Shown here: positions 46,185 to 54,611 of the stretch, piece by piece
Layout: the number at the start of each line of letters is the position of its first letter
Numbering within the stretch: the first letter of the stretch is position 1
Origin: Labrys okinawensis
GTDB lineage: Bacteria > Pseudomonadota > Alphaproteobacteria > Rhizobiales > Labraceae
Length of the DNA stretch: 64,000 bases
Direction: 5' to 3'
Assembly (NCBI RefSeq): GCF_002982075.1
Contig: NZ_PUEJ01000002.1
Span: forward strand, 558,001 to 622,000
The notes under the pieces: generated by a model
Database searches by the model: none
What the model was told of the DNA's origin: nothing
Seen by the model: the letters and a program-made list of their open reading frames with translations, nothing else
Made by a program: the position numbers and the translations under genes

Positions 46185-46559
46185 TCAATGCCGGCCGTCG
46201 AGATCGCGAATGGCAGCGGCCCGTGCCGCCGGATCCCCCGCCAGGAGATGCACGTGCACCTCGCAGGCGCCGGCTCTCGCCGCTGCCGCGAGCGTGGCAG
46301 CAAGATCGTCGCCGCCTTGGCCGGCTTCGCCGATCCACACACAGGTGCCGCTTGCATCGACCGCGATCAGGACGGCGTCGACATAATCGGGGCATTGGCC
46401 GATCGGATAGACCGAAACCAGATAGGAACGGCCTGAAATGCCGACCCAGCGACGGAAGCGCGACGCCGCTGCGGGCGCATCGCGACCGAGAGCGGCCAGC
46501 GTCGTACACACGCGGTGATCGGGGGACGACGAACGAGAACGAATCGCGATCTGTGTCAT
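46185..46559 (-). CDS. Hypothetical protein (124 aa)
   Basis: A 124-residue soluble protein I cannot place in a family. The core SYLVSVYPIGQCPDYVDAVL and IAVDASGTCVWIGEAGQGGD looks like alternating strands and helices, followed by an Ala-rich helical region with HVHLLAGDPAARAAAIRDLD. No membrane segment or signal. The ribosome-binding site is poor. It follows plsC on the same strand by 32 bases, so it probably belongs to the same transcript as plsC. Function unknown. Confidence 0.55.
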   Translation of the reverse strand: MTQIAIRSRSSSPDHRVCTTLAALGRDAPAAASRFRRWVGISGRSYLVSVYPIGQCPDYVDAVLIAVDASGTCVWIGEAGQGGDDLAATLAAAARAGACEVHVHLLAGDPAARAAAIRDLDGRH

Positions 46560-46591
46560 AGAACAAATCTAGAACGCGCTGCGCCGCCACG

Positions 46592-47350
46592 TCAAGCGAT
46601 TCGGGTTTGTTCCGCTCCCAGGGGGCCGCGAGCCTCGGCGAGCAGCCGGTCCGACGCCGATTCGATATCGCTCACCAGGCGCTCGAAGAAGGCCGTCTTG
46701 TCCTGGCCGGCCGGAATGGCCGGCAGAATTTCCATCACCAGCCTGCCGGGCTGGCGGATGAACCGGCGCCGTGGCCAGAAATGGCCGGAATTGAGCGCAA
46801 CAGGGACGCAGGGGACGTCGAACTCGCTATAGAGATAGACCACGCCATATTTGTAGGCCGGCTCGGCGCCGGGCGCCCGGCGTGTTCCCTCGGGGAAGAT
46901 CACGATTTGCCGGCCCCGGGCGAGTTCGCGCTCGCCATCGGCCTTCATCTGCTTCATCGCTCTGGAGCGTGCGCCGCGGTTCACGGCGATCATCTGCGCC
47001 TTGGCGGCGAGCCAGCCGAAGACGGGCAGCCACATCAATTCGCGCTTGAGCACATAGCAGGGGTCCTCGCAGACGAGGAACATGGCGAAGATGTCCCAGG
47101 TAGACTGGTGCTTGGCGGCGACCAGAACCGGCCCGGGCGGCAGGTTTTCCCGCCCGCGAATCTCGCAGGTGATGCCGGCGATATGGCGCATGAGGACAAT
47201 GTTCACCCGCGCCCAGTTCTTCACGATCCAGAGCAGAGCAGGGCGCGGCATCAGCAATGTCGGCAGCGCCAGGATCATCCACAGGACGATATTGACATAG
47301 AAGGCCAGGTTGAACAGGAGCGAGCGCAGGACGAGCATGGACCGGATCAT
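46592..47350 (-). CDS. plsC: 1-acyl-sn-glycerol-3-phosphate acyltransferase
   Basis: A 252-residue membrane-bound acyltransferase that converts lysophosphatidate to phosphatidate in phospholipid synthesis. The catalytic HxxxxD motif is His81-Asp86 (AAKHQSTWDIF) and the glycerol-phosphate-binding motif is IFPEGTRRAPG (about residues 151-161). One or two N-terminal membrane segments (LLFNLAFYVNIVLWMILALP). It lies downstream of the ydcF gene on the same strand but separated from it by an MFS/TetR pair. In many rhizobia plsC follows ydcF directly, so the pair looks inserted. Confidence 0.9.
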   Translation of the reverse strand: MIRSMLVLRSLLFNLAFYVNIVLWMILALPTLLMPRPALLWIVKNWARVNIVLMRHIAGITCEIRGRENLPPGPVLVAAKHQSTWDIFAMFLVCEDPCYVLKRELMWLPVFGWLAAKAQMIAVNRGARSRAMKQMKADGERELARGRQIVIFPEGTRRAPGAEPAYKYGVVYLYSEFDVPCVPVALNSGHFWPRRRFIRQPGRLVMEILPAIPAGQDKTAFFERLVSDIESASDRLLAEARGPLGAEQTRIA

Positions 47351-47565
47351 TCGAGGAGGCTTGAGCGGCTATAGCAGAATAAGCGGCGCCTGCCTCCCTC
47401 TTCATTGCGGGTCGGATGAGCGGTGGCGTCGCACTGCATGATGGGCCTCGATCGCGCTTGCGTCGGATGGAAAGGTGCAGGTTTTCATCCTCCTCCAGGG
47501 GAAGCGAAAAGACCTCGGCTATACATGTCGCCGGCGAGATCCTTCAAATTGAACAAGATGGGCGA

Positions 47566-48996
47566 TTAGGGCTGCCGCTTTTTGATGGGCAGCGCCAGCG
47601 TCACGACCAGACTGACGAGGATGCCGGCGGCCGCCAGCCAGAAGGCGAACTGCGTGCCTTCGGCCACGGCGCTGCGGAGCGCCTCGCCTTGCTGCCCGCC
47701 CGTATGCCGGTTGGCGACGGCTGTCAGGACGGCGAGGCCGATGGCGTTGCCGACGCTGAGCGTCGTCGAGGCCATCCCCGAGGCGACGCCCTGTTCGTCG
47801 TGGTGTACGCCGGATGCGGCAGCGATCCACATGCCGGTCCAGACGATGCCCTGGCCGATGCCCGATACGATCAGGCCTGTCACGATGGCGATATAGCGAC
47901 TGTCCGCATTCGAGCCGGGGACCAGCAGCGCGGTACCGATCATGCCGACCACCATGCCGACGATCAGCGTCGTGCGGGTCGAGAGCTGCGTCGCCAGCCG
48001 CTCGCCGACCTGCGTGCCGACGGCAATGGCGATGGAGGGCACCAGGAACGCCCAGCCGGTCTGAAGTGCCGTCAACCCCTGCACGTTCTGGAACAGAATG
48101 GTCAGGAAGTAAGGCAGGACGCCGAACGTTCCCATGTAGAGGAAGGTGATCGTCATGCCGGCCACGAGGCTGCGGTTGGTGAACAATCGCAGCGGCATGA
48201 GCGGATCGCGGCTGCGGGCCTCGACCACCGCGAAGGCAATGAGGAAGGTTGCCGAAAGCGCCAGCGCGCAGACCACGCTTGCCGCGCTCCAGCCGATTTC
48301 TGGCCCCTCCACCAGCCCGAACACGAGTGCCGTCGTGCCAAGGGTGACGGTCAATGCGCCCGGCAGATCGAAGCTGCGTTTGTCATGCCGCTTCGGGTCG
48401 GGCGGGATCACGAAGAAGGCTGCGATGACAGCGATGCCGGCCAGCACGACATTGACGTAGAAGACGGCAGGCCAGCCCCAGGCGGCGGTCAGGAAGCCGC
48501 CCGCCAGCGCACCGATGCTCAACCCGCTGGCGCCGGCGCCGCCCCAAACGGCCAGCGCGCGATTGCGCTCGGGTCCTTCCGCGAACAGGCGGTTGATGAG
48601 CGAGAGCGTGGCCGGAAACAGAAGGGCTGCCCCGATGCCCTGCACGGCGCGGGCCGCGACGATGACGATGGGGGACGCGGCCAGACCGCCCGCAAGCGAG
48701 GACAGTGCATAAAGCCAGAGCGCCAAGACAAACATGCGCCGTTGGCCGATCAGGTCCGCCGCCCTTCCGCCGAACAGCAGGAAGCCGCCGCAGAACACCA
48801 TGTAGGCGCTGACCACCCATTGCAGGGTTTGGCCAGAAAAGCCCAGGCCCGCGCCGATTTCCGGCAAGGCCACGAAGACGATGTTGATGTCCAGCGAATA
48901 GATGAGCTGGGCGAAGGCGAGCAGCGCGAGCGCCAGGCTCCTTCGCGCGCCAATGCCTGATGCCGTGGCTGTGCCGGCATGATCCGACGCGGTCAT
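47566..48996 (-). CDS. MFS efflux transporter (DHA2-type, 14 TM)
   Basis: A 476-residue major-facilitator drug/proton antiporter. The first helix LALALLAFAQLIYSLDINIV carries the DHA2 motif D1 (LDxxIV), GGRAADLIGQRR is the loop 2-3 motif A and ALLFPATLSLINRLF the fifth-helix region. Length and hydrophobic pattern indicate 14 helices, as in the EmrB/QacA family. CGGAG precedes the ATG. It is divergent from the TetR gene, and direct repeats between them are candidate operators. Substrates are probably antiseptics or lipophilic drugs, unproven. Confidence 0.88.
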   Translation of the reverse strand: MTASDHAGTATASGIGARRSLALALLAFAQLIYSLDINIVFVALPEIGAGLGFSGQTLQWVVSAYMVFCGGFLLFGGRAADLIGQRRMFVLALWLYALSSLAGGLAASPIVIVAARAVQGIGAALLFPATLSLINRLFAEGPERNRALAVWGGAGASGLSIGALAGGFLTAAWGWPAVFYVNVVLAGIAVIAAFFVIPPDPKRHDKRSFDLPGALTVTLGTTALVFGLVEGPEIGWSAASVVCALALSATFLIAFAVVEARSRDPLMPLRLFTNRSLVAGMTITFLYMGTFGVLPYFLTILFQNVQGLTALQTGWAFLVPSIAIAVGTQVGERLATQLSTRTTLIVGMVVGMIGTALLVPGSNADSRYIAIVTGLIVSGIGQGIVWTGMWIAAASGVHHDEQGVASGMASTTLSVGNAIGLAVLTAVANRHTGGQQGEALRSAVAEGTQFAFWLAAAGILVSLVVTLALPIKKRQP

Positions 48997-49017
48997 GTCA
49001 AACTCCGTCGTTCCATT

Positions 49018-49089
49018 GTTTGTCGATCAATAAAGAATAGAACCTTGCATGGCACGGTCAAGCGAATTATTTATCGATCACTCAAGAAT
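49018..49089. promoter_or_regulatory. Direct-repeat operator candidate between MFS and TetR genes
   Basis: TTTGTCGATCAATAAAGAAT at 49018 and TTTATCGATCACTCAAGAAT at 49070 share about 15 of 20 bases in the same orientation. The first lies in the MFS promoter region and the second next to the TetR start. TetR repressors often bind such sites. Confidence 0.5.
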
Positions 49090-49099
49090 GGAGATTGCG

Positions 49100-49708
49100 A
49101 TGGCGGGGCGTCCGCGCGAATTCGATCGGGATGCGGCATTGGCCAAAGCGCGCGACGCGTTCTGGTCGCGCGGCTATGAAGGGGTGTCGATGGCCGATCT
49201 GGTGGAAACGCTGGGAATCGCTTCGGCCCGCATCTATGCGGCGTTCGGATCGAAGGAGATGCTGTTCCGCGAAGCGGTCGGGCTCTATGACCAAGGCGAC
49301 GGTGGCTTCGCCACGCGGGCGCTCGCGGAGGAGCCAACAGCTGCCGGCGCGATTGAACGGAGCCTGCGCGAAGCGGTCGAGATCTACACGCGCAAGGGAC
49401 GGCCGCATGGCTGCATGGTCGTGTCGGCCGCGACCAACTGCGCGGCTGAGAACGAGGGGATACGGGAGTTCTTGGCCGACTATCGCCGGCGCCGCACCGC
49501 TTCCCTCGTCAAACGTCTGGAACGCGCCGTGACGGAGGGGGAATTGCCGGCGGATACGGATACACAGGCCCTTGGAGATTACTACGCGACTGTTCTACAC
49601 GGTCTCTCGGTGCAGGCCCGCGATGGCGTGGCGAAAGACCGTCTCGAGGCCACGGTGCCGATAGCAATGCTCGGCCTGGCCAGACCCAAGACGACTGTGG
49701 TGCCGTGA
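49100..49708 (+). CDS. TetR-family transcriptional repressor
   Basis: A 202-residue TetR repressor. The DNA-binding domain is AGRPREFDRDAALAKARDAF with YEGVSMADLVETLGIASARI and YAAFGSKEMLFREAV, and the ligand domain contains GCMVVSAATNCAAENEGIRE. This sequence type is the AcrR/YdeS-like branch with a C-terminal half around GDYYATVLHGLSVQARDG. GGAGATTGCG is ideally spaced for the ATG at 49100; earlier in-frame ATGs overlap the operator. Divergent from the MFS gene, which it probably represses until a drug binds. Confidence 0.86.
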   Translation: MAGRPREFDRDAALAKARDAFWSRGYEGVSMADLVETLGIASARIYAAFGSKEMLFREAVGLYDQGDGGFATRALAEEPTAAGAIERSLREAVEIYTRKGRPHGCMVVSAATNCAAENEGIREFLADYRRRRTASLVKRLERAVTEGELPADTDTQALGDYYATVLHGLSVQARDGVAKDRLEATVPIAMLGLARPKTTVVP

Positions 49709-49825
49709 AACTTCCGATTAAAGCGTTTTTCAGAAAAGTTGATAGACTTCTCGATTAAGAAACCGCGTCAACATCGCGGCCGCTCGTATGACTCAATATC
49801 GCAAACCGAGTGGAGAAAAGCTCAA

Positions 49826-49930
49826 TTTGTCATGCTCAGGCTTGCCCGGGCATCCACATACCGCCACTTGTCGAGATTTGCGGCGTTGGATTGCCGGGAC
49901 AAAGCCCGGCAATGACAAAAGTCGAGTTTT
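49826..49930. repeat. Dispersed repeat family 1 (copy 3)
   Basis: TTTGTCATGCTCAGGCTTGC opens it and AAGCCCGGCAATGACAAAAG closes it, followed by TCGAGTTTT, which is also present after the copy at 58860. It fills most of the gene-free stretch between the TetR gene and ydcF. The remainder of that stretch has no recognisable feature. Confidence 0.8.
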
Positions 49931-50024
49931 ACAGATTTTTCAGTCAGGCTCTAAAGCTGCATTTCTGCGGCTGGGTTTTGTAACATCGAGAGTGCCTGGT
50001 TCGCTCTCATCCGCCGCACCTGCC

Positions 50025-50855
50025 TCACTCGGCCCGTGCCTGCACCCTTTCCGCCGTGGCCCGTTCCATCCGGAGCTGGAAGGTGGCGCCCGCATATTTC
50101 ACATATTCCGAGAGCAGGAGGCGGATACTGGCCGGGTCCGTCCACCAGGAATCGAGCTTGAGATTCTGCGAGATCACGGGATAGGCGATCAGCGTGGTAT
50201 CCGGCAGCACCCGCCGCAGTTCCAGCAGCGAGCGCGGCATGTGGTAGTTCGAGGTCACCACGATGATCGACTTGAACTGCTTGTCCCGCACCCAGCGCGC
50301 CGTTTCCAGGGCGTTGCCGAGGGTATTGAGGGCGTTGCGGTCGATGTCCACGCAGCAATCGAGCACCTCGACGCCGCCGGCGGTGTGTCCGGCCAGCGCC
50401 TGCTGGCTGGTCGCCTTGTTGACGCCGGTGATGAGAAGGCGCCTGGCGCGGCCCTGGTTGAGCAGGTCGAACGCTTCGCTGATGCGGTCCGCACCGCCGG
50501 TGAGGGCGATGATGCCGTCGGCCCTCACGGCGGGGCTGGGCGCCTGGTTCTGCAGGCTGGCGACGAAATAGGCGAAATCCGTCACCACGGCCGCGGTGAA
50601 GAACAGGAGGCAGGCGCCGGTGATTTCCATGATCCAGCGCAGCCAGCGGCGCGGCCGCCTGGGCGGGTGCTCCGCCTGGGCGGGGGAAGCCATGCCATCG
50701 ATCGCCGAGGCCTGCCGCATCGGACGTGCCCGTACCAGCCTGTCAAATCTGGCCAATCTATCGTGCCAGAAATTCTTGCGGATGGTTTGGGCGAAAATGG
50801 GGTCGGCGGGTCGGGTGTGAAGCGGAATGGGCGCGGAGCCCTGCCAGACGCTCAT
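50025..50855 (-). CDS. YdcF/SanA-like DUF218 membrane protein
   Basis: A 276-residue protein with one transmembrane segment (about residues 72-96, RWIMEITGACLLFFTAAVVT) and a DUF218 domain: DGIIALTGGADRISEAFDLL, RLLITGVNKAT, IDRNALNTLGNALETARWVR and IIVVTSNYHMPRSLLELRRV. The DUF218 core binds nucleotides or lipid-linked sugars in envelope maintenance (ElyC, SanA, YdcF); its reaction is unknown. It follows ftsX by 9 bases, so co-transcription with ftsEX is clear. plsC is downstream beyond an inserted MFS/TetR pair. Confidence 0.85.
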   Translation of the reverse strand: MSVWQGSAPIPLHTRPADPIFAQTIRKNFWHDRLARFDRLVRARPMRQASAIDGMASPAQAEHPPRRPRRWLRWIMEITGACLLFFTAAVVTDFAYFVASLQNQAPSPAVRADGIIALTGGADRISEAFDLLNQGRARRLLITGVNKATSQQALAGHTAGGVEVLDCCVDIDRNALNTLGNALETARWVRDKQFKSIIVVTSNYHMPRSLLELRRVLPDTTLIAYPVISQNLKLDSWWTDPASIRLLLSEYVKYAGATFQLRMERATAERVQARAE

Positions 50856-50864
50856 GGATGACCC

Positions 50865-51815
50865 CTAAATGTGTCCCCGCAGCACGCGGTGAACCGTCAT
50901 GCGCGATGTGACGCCGGTGATGATGGCAATGAGCACGACTGCCGCGGCGATGGCGGCATAGCCGCGCCAGTCCATGTTGAAGGAGCCGAACAGGGCTTCC
51001 ATCTGGTCTCCCGCCGCGGTGGCGGTGAAACGGGAGGCGAGCATATGGGCGAAGAGGAAGGTCAGCGCCGCCGCACCGCCCCCGATGAGCCCGCCCTTGA
51101 GGCCGAGCCAGAGGAAATGGCGCTGGAATTCGTTGGCGATGAAGCTGTCATGGGCGCCGACGAAATGCAGCACCTCGACCACGTCCTTGTTGCCGGCCAT
51201 GGCGCCGCGGGTGGCGAACACCACCGACAGCGCCGTTGCGACGACCATCAATACGAGGATGGCCAGGCCCGCCAGCACCATCGCCCGTGCCATCGCCGCC
51301 AGGCGTGCGATCCAGAAGCGGTGATCGTCGAGGCTGGCGCCGGCCACCGTCTCGGCCAGCGTCTTCTTCAGCGTGGCGAAGTCCGGCAGGCTGCCGGGCG
51401 TGATCTTCACCACGATGAGGCGCGGGATCGGCAGGTCGCCCATGTCGAGGCCCTCGCCGAGCCAGGGCACCAGCATGCGCTCGGTTTCCTCGCGCGAATA
51501 GACCTGCACGTCGCTGATCCCGTCGGTGGCGCGGGCGGCGACGACGGCCTTGCCGATCTCGGCCTCGATGTCGCGTCCCTCGACCGGGCGCACCTGGATG
51601 GTGACCTCGCGGGCGATCTGCGAGCCCCAGTCGGCGGCGGCGCCCGCGATCAGCAATACGCCGCCGGCCGTGAGGGCGACGAGGAAGGTCATGATCGCCA
51701 CCACCGCCATCAGCGAGCGCCCGGCGATCGAGCCCGACGGCACGATCGGGGCGGCGGGGCGGATCAGCGTCTCGGCGCGCCGGCCGGCCGGCTGCGCTCT
51801 GTCGTTCACGACCAT
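50865..51815 (-). CDS. ftsX: Cell division protein FtsX
   Basis: A 316-residue membrane subunit of the FtsEX complex, which controls peptidoglycan hydrolases at the septum. A hydrophobic segment (about residues 35-60, LMAVVAIMTFLVALTAGGVL) begins the fold. The periplasmic domain (ITIQVRPVEGRDIEAEIGKA region) follows, and then three further helices (MVLAGLAILVLMVVATALSV; FLWLGLKGGLIGGGAAALTF; AAIAAAVVLIAIITGVTSRM). It overlaps ftsE by 10 bases. Membership rests on length, topology and the ftsE overlap. Confidence 0.9.
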   Translation of the reverse strand: MVVNDRAQPAGRRAETLIRPAAPIVPSGSIAGRSLMAVVAIMTFLVALTAGGVLLIAGAAADWGSQIAREVTIQVRPVEGRDIEAEIGKAVVAARATDGISDVQVYSREETERMLVPWLGEGLDMGDLPIPRLIVVKITPGSLPDFATLKKTLAETVAGASLDDHRFWIARLAAMARAMVLAGLAILVLMVVATALSVVFATRGAMAGNKDVVEVLHFVGAHDSFIANEFQRHFLWLGLKGGLIGGGAAALTFLFAHMLASRFTATAAGDQMEALFGSFNMDWRGYAAIAAAVVLIAIITGVTSRMTVHRVLRGHI

Positions 51816-52480
51816 GACGCGGGCTCCTGGACCGTGACGTGGCCATCCTCGAGGCGCAGGCGGCGGGCGGGGAAGAGCTCCATCAGGCTTTCGTCATGGG
51901 TGGCGATCACCACCGAAGTGCCGGAGCGGTTGAGCTCGATGAACAGGCGCAGCAGGCGGCGGGCCAGAGCGGGATCGACATTGCCCGTCGGCTCGTCCGC
52001 CAGCAGCAATTCGGGGCGCACGATCAAGGCCCGCGCGATGGCGGCCCGCTGCTTCTCGCCGCCGGACAGCACGGGCGGCAGCACATGCATGCGCTCGCCG
52101 AGCCCGACCCAGTGCAGCAATTCGACCACTTCGGCCCGGTAGCGTGCCTCGTCCTGGCCCTGCACGCGCAGGGGCAGGGCGATGTTCTCATAGGTGGTGA
52201 GGTGATCGAGCAGGCGGAAATCCTGAAAGACGATGCCGATGCGCCGCCGTGTCTCGGCGAGGGCGTGCTTGGAAAGGGTCGACACTTCCTGGTCGAAGGT
52301 GTGGATGAGGCCGCGGGTCGGCTTGAGCGTGAGGAAGAGCAGGCGCAGCAGCGTGGTCTTGCCCGCGCCGGAAGGACCGGTGAGGAACTGAAAGGAATTG
52401 GCGGGCAGGTCGAAACTGACGTCGCGCAGCACTTCCGGGCCCATCCCGTAGCGCAATCCCACATTCTCGAACCGAACCAA
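51806..52480 (-). CDS. ftsE: Cell division ATP-binding protein FtsE
   Basis: A 224-residue ABC ATPase that powers FtsX. Walker A is LTGPSGAGKTTLLRL (Gly35-Thr42), the signature LSGGEKQR, and Walker B LLLADEPTGNVD, the latter being the FtsE-type form. The likely start is TTG at 52480, behind GGGGAG, which gives the canonical VRFENVGLRYGMG N-terminus; a GTG start at 52513 would add eleven unconserved residues. A perfect CtrA box lies about 70 bases upstream. The gene is divergent from hpt. Confidence 0.93.
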   Translation of the reverse strand: MVRFENVGLRYGMGPEVLRDVSFDLPANSFQFLTGPSGAGKTTLLRLLFLTLKPTRGLIHTFDQEVSTLSKHALAETRRRIGIVFQDFRLLDHLTTYENIALPLRVQGQDEARYRAEVVELLHWVGLGERMHVLPPVLSGGEKQRAAIARALIVRPELLLADEPTGNVDPALARRLLRLFIELNRSGTSVVIATHDESLMELFPARRLRLEDGHVTVQEPASWS

Positions 52481-52550
52481 GACAGAATCTCCCCAAGAAG
52501 CGGTCCCGACCACGGCCCAACCGCCTCGGCTGCACTGTGCCGGGAGGGCG

Positions 52551-52565
52551 TTAACGAGGTATTAA
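52551..52565. promoter_or_regulatory. CtrA-binding box upstream of ftsE
   Basis: TTAACGAGGTATTAA is a perfect TTAA-N7-TTAA CtrA site, 71-85 bases upstream of the ftsE TTG start. A further TTAACG follows at 52568. CtrA is the master cell-cycle regulator of Alphaproteobacteria, so division-gene control is plausible. Confidence 0.6.
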
Positions 52566-52740
52566 CGTTAACGAAATCACAACGAATTTAACCTTCGGAA
52601 GATCCTTCTTCCCGTAGCCGTGGAGCAGGAGCTGCCCGGGTTGCGATCCGGCGCCTGTGGGCGGCCGGCGGGCGGGACTCCAACGCCATTGTCGCCGATG
52701 CCCTCCTGCGGCTATGGTGCCGGCAGAAATGAGGAGTTCG

Positions 52741-53271
52741 ATGGCCACGTCGCGTAATATCAAAGTCCTGTTCGACGCCGAGACGATCGCCAAGCGCAAT
52801 GCGTCGCTGGTGCAGGAGATCAAGGCCCGCAATCTCGAGAATCTGCTCGTGGTCGCGGTGCTGAAAGGTTCCTTCGTGTTCGCGGCCGACCTCCTGCGAG
52901 CCATGCATCAGGCGGGCATGGCACCCGAAGTGGAGTTCGTGCATCTGTCGAGCTATCGCGAGTCGACCGTCTCGTCCGGCACGGTGAACATCCTGCACGA
53001 TGTCGAGAGCGACGTGCGCGGGCGCAACATCCTGCTGGTCGACGATATTCTGGAATCCGGGCGCACCTTGGCCTTCGCCAAGGATTTGCTCGCGGCGCGC
53101 GGCGCCAAGCAGGTGCTGAGCTGCGTGCTGCTCGACAAGCCGGGCAAGAGCGCCGTCAACATCAAGGCCGATTTCATCGGCTTCGAATGCCCCGACGTGT
53201 TCGTGGTCGGCTACGGCATGGACGTCGCCCATTCCTATCGGCAGCTGCCTTTCGTCGGTGTGGTCGAATAG
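52741..53271 (+). CDS. hpt: Hypoxanthine phosphoribosyltransferase
   Basis: A 176-residue type I phosphoribosyltransferase of purine salvage, converting hypoxanthine or guanine plus PRPP to IMP or GMP. VVAVLKGSFVFAADLLRAM is the pyrophosphate loop, ILLVDDILESGRTLAFAKDL the PRPP-binding motif, and FECPDVFVVGYGMDVAHSYR the base-binding end. The start at 52741 follows ATGAGGAG. It is divergent from ftsE and probably shares a promoter region with it. Downstream is a family-2 repeat. Confidence 0.93.
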   Translation: MATSRNIKVLFDAETIAKRNASLVQEIKARNLENLLVVAVLKGSFVFAADLLRAMHQAGMAPEVEFVHLSSYRESTVSSGTVNILHDVESDVRGRNILLVDDILESGRTLAFAKDLLAARGAKQVLSCVLLDKPGKSAVNIKADFIGFECPDVFVVGYGMDVAHSYRQLPFVGVVE

Positions 53272-53305
53272 AAAGCGCCTTGATCCTGCCGCGTCGCACG
53301 GGCAG

Positions 53306-53406
53306 GAGCGTTTTGCGTTGGCGGCATCGCCAGGAATCGCAAAGACGCGTCGAACCAAAGAGGCAGCGCAAAGCAGCGTTGCCGTCTAAACGCGCTTTGC
53401 TCTAGA
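53306..53406. repeat. Dispersed two-hairpin repeat, family 2 (copy c)
   Basis: GAGCGTTTTGCGTTGG with GGAATCGCAAAGACGCG forms hairpin 1, and GCGCAAAGCAGCG with CGCGCTTTGCTC forms hairpin 2. It lies between hpt and the DUF805-like gene, reaching almost to the latter's ribosome-binding site. Confidence 0.75.
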
Positions 53407-53437
53407 AGCCGGCGGGATGGCAGGCCTCGGAGGAGAT

Positions 53438-53941
53438 ATGGCTGGTATACTGGGCGCTCACAGCGCCCGTTTCCTGTTTCGTGACGACAAGGGCAGCATC
53501 GACAGGCAGACCTGGTGGCGCGCCATGGCGGTGCTGGCCTTGATCCTTGGGGTGCTGGTGGCGGTGGTCTTCGGGCTCAATCACGTCCTGCCACGCAATC
53601 CCGCGGCGGCCGAGGCGCTGGTCGATGAAGTCGCCCGGGAACATACCCGGCTGATGACGGCGCCCTATTATCTGTCTCTGTTTGCGATCGACGTCATCTA
53701 TCTGGTGATGGTGCTGGTCTCGGTCTGCATCTATTTCGTAGGCGCCAAGCGCTACAACGATCTGGGCCGGCCGGCGCAGCTGGCGCTCATCCTGCCCGCC
53801 GCCATCTATTTCCAGATCTTCTCTCCGATCCTCAGCGACCAGATATTGCCGGTCTATGGGCGCTGGATCGTCACCCTCGCCATGCTGGCCGTGCTCGTGT
53901 GGCAGGTGTATGAGCTTGGCGTCAGGAAGGGCCGGCTCTAA
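53438..53941 (+). CDS. DUF805-like inner-membrane protein
   Basis: A 167-residue membrane protein with four predicted helices (AMAVLALILGVLVAVVFGLN; LSLFAIDVIYLVMVLVSVCI; LALILPAAIYFQIF; IVTLAMLAVLVWQVYEL). SIDRQTWWRA at the start and AKRYNDLGRPA in the middle match the DUF805 pattern (R..xW and RxxDxGRS). Role unknown. GGAGGAGAT lies close before the ATG at 53438; an ATG at 53417 is an alternative. It stands alone between hpt and a small secreted-protein gene. Confidence 0.72.
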   Translation: MAGILGAHSARFLFRDDKGSIDRQTWWRAMAVLALILGVLVAVVFGLNHVLPRNPAAAEALVDEVAREHTRLMTAPYYLSLFAIDVIYLVMVLVSVCIYFVGAKRYNDLGRPAQLALILPAAIYFQIFSPILSDQILPVYGRWIVTLAMLAVLVWQVYELGVRKGRL

Positions 53942-54102
53942 CCTGTCCCCGGGCCGGTCTTCAGTCCAGCCATCTCTTGGCGGCTTAATGAGATTTGGAG
54001 GCTAGGTAACGTTACGTTAAGTTGATTGCTTGACCCGACCTGTTCACCTTGCATTCAGATCATACTGCTAGACATCGAGTATTGAAAACGAGGGAGGGAG
54101 CT

Positions 54103-54384
54103 ATGAAACTATCCCTGAAGCTGTTTGTTGCAGCTGGCCTGGCCGCCGGAAGCATGATGGTTGCACCGCAGATTGCCTCGGCAATGCCGATGGCACCATC
54201 GGCGCAATCACAGGCCGACAACGGGCTCGTCCAGCAGATTCGCCGTTTGTGCCCCTATGGGATGCACCGCTCCCCCTATGGATGCGTGCCCGATCGCGGT
54301 TATCGGCGTGGGTGGCGCGGTGATGGCGGCTGGCGCTATCGCGAACGTCCCCGCCGGTATTATCGCGATTATCGTGAGTACTGA
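54103..54384 (+). CDS. Small secreted Arg/Tyr-rich protein
   Basis: A 93-residue predicted exported protein. A signal peptide (residues about 1-26, SLKLFVAAGLAAGSMMVAPQ with IASA) precedes GLVQQIRRLCPYGMHRSPYG with CVPDRG, the same VQQ / two-Cys / CVP layout as the 43266 protein. The tail is strongly basic and aromatic (RGWRGDGGWRYRERPRRYYR). Possibly binds acidic surface polymers or nucleic acid; unproven. GGGAGGGAG precedes the ATG. A strong terminator follows at 54474. Confidence 0.7.
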   Translation: MKLSLKLFVAAGLAAGSMMVAPQIASAMPMAPSAQSQADNGLVQQIRRLCPYGMHRSPYGCVPDRGYRRGWRGDGGWRYRERPRRYYRDYREY

Positions 54385-54473
54385 GGTGGGAACCACGCTG
54401 TGCCCGACGATCCGGGCACAGTCGGAAGCTTGAGCGTATGGATAGGTCCTGGCGCCTGCCTGGGCCAAAAACA

Positions 54474-54506
54474 AAACCCCACGGTTCACTGAACCGTGGG
54501 GTTTTT
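54474..54506. terminator. Bidirectional rho-independent terminator
   Basis: CCCCACGGTTCA pairs with TGAACCGTGGGG and is flanked by T-runs on both strands (GTTTTTG downstream on plus; GTTTTGTTTTT on minus). It serves the small secreted-protein gene on plus and fhs on minus. Confidence 0.93.
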
Positions 54507-54611
54507 GCATGACTGACAGGGCGGCGGCACGGGAAGGCCCCGCGGCGTCCGGCGCTTTCATCTTCATTGCCCTGCCGGTCGCGCCAGGCGACCGGCAGGG
54601 CAGGCGATGGC

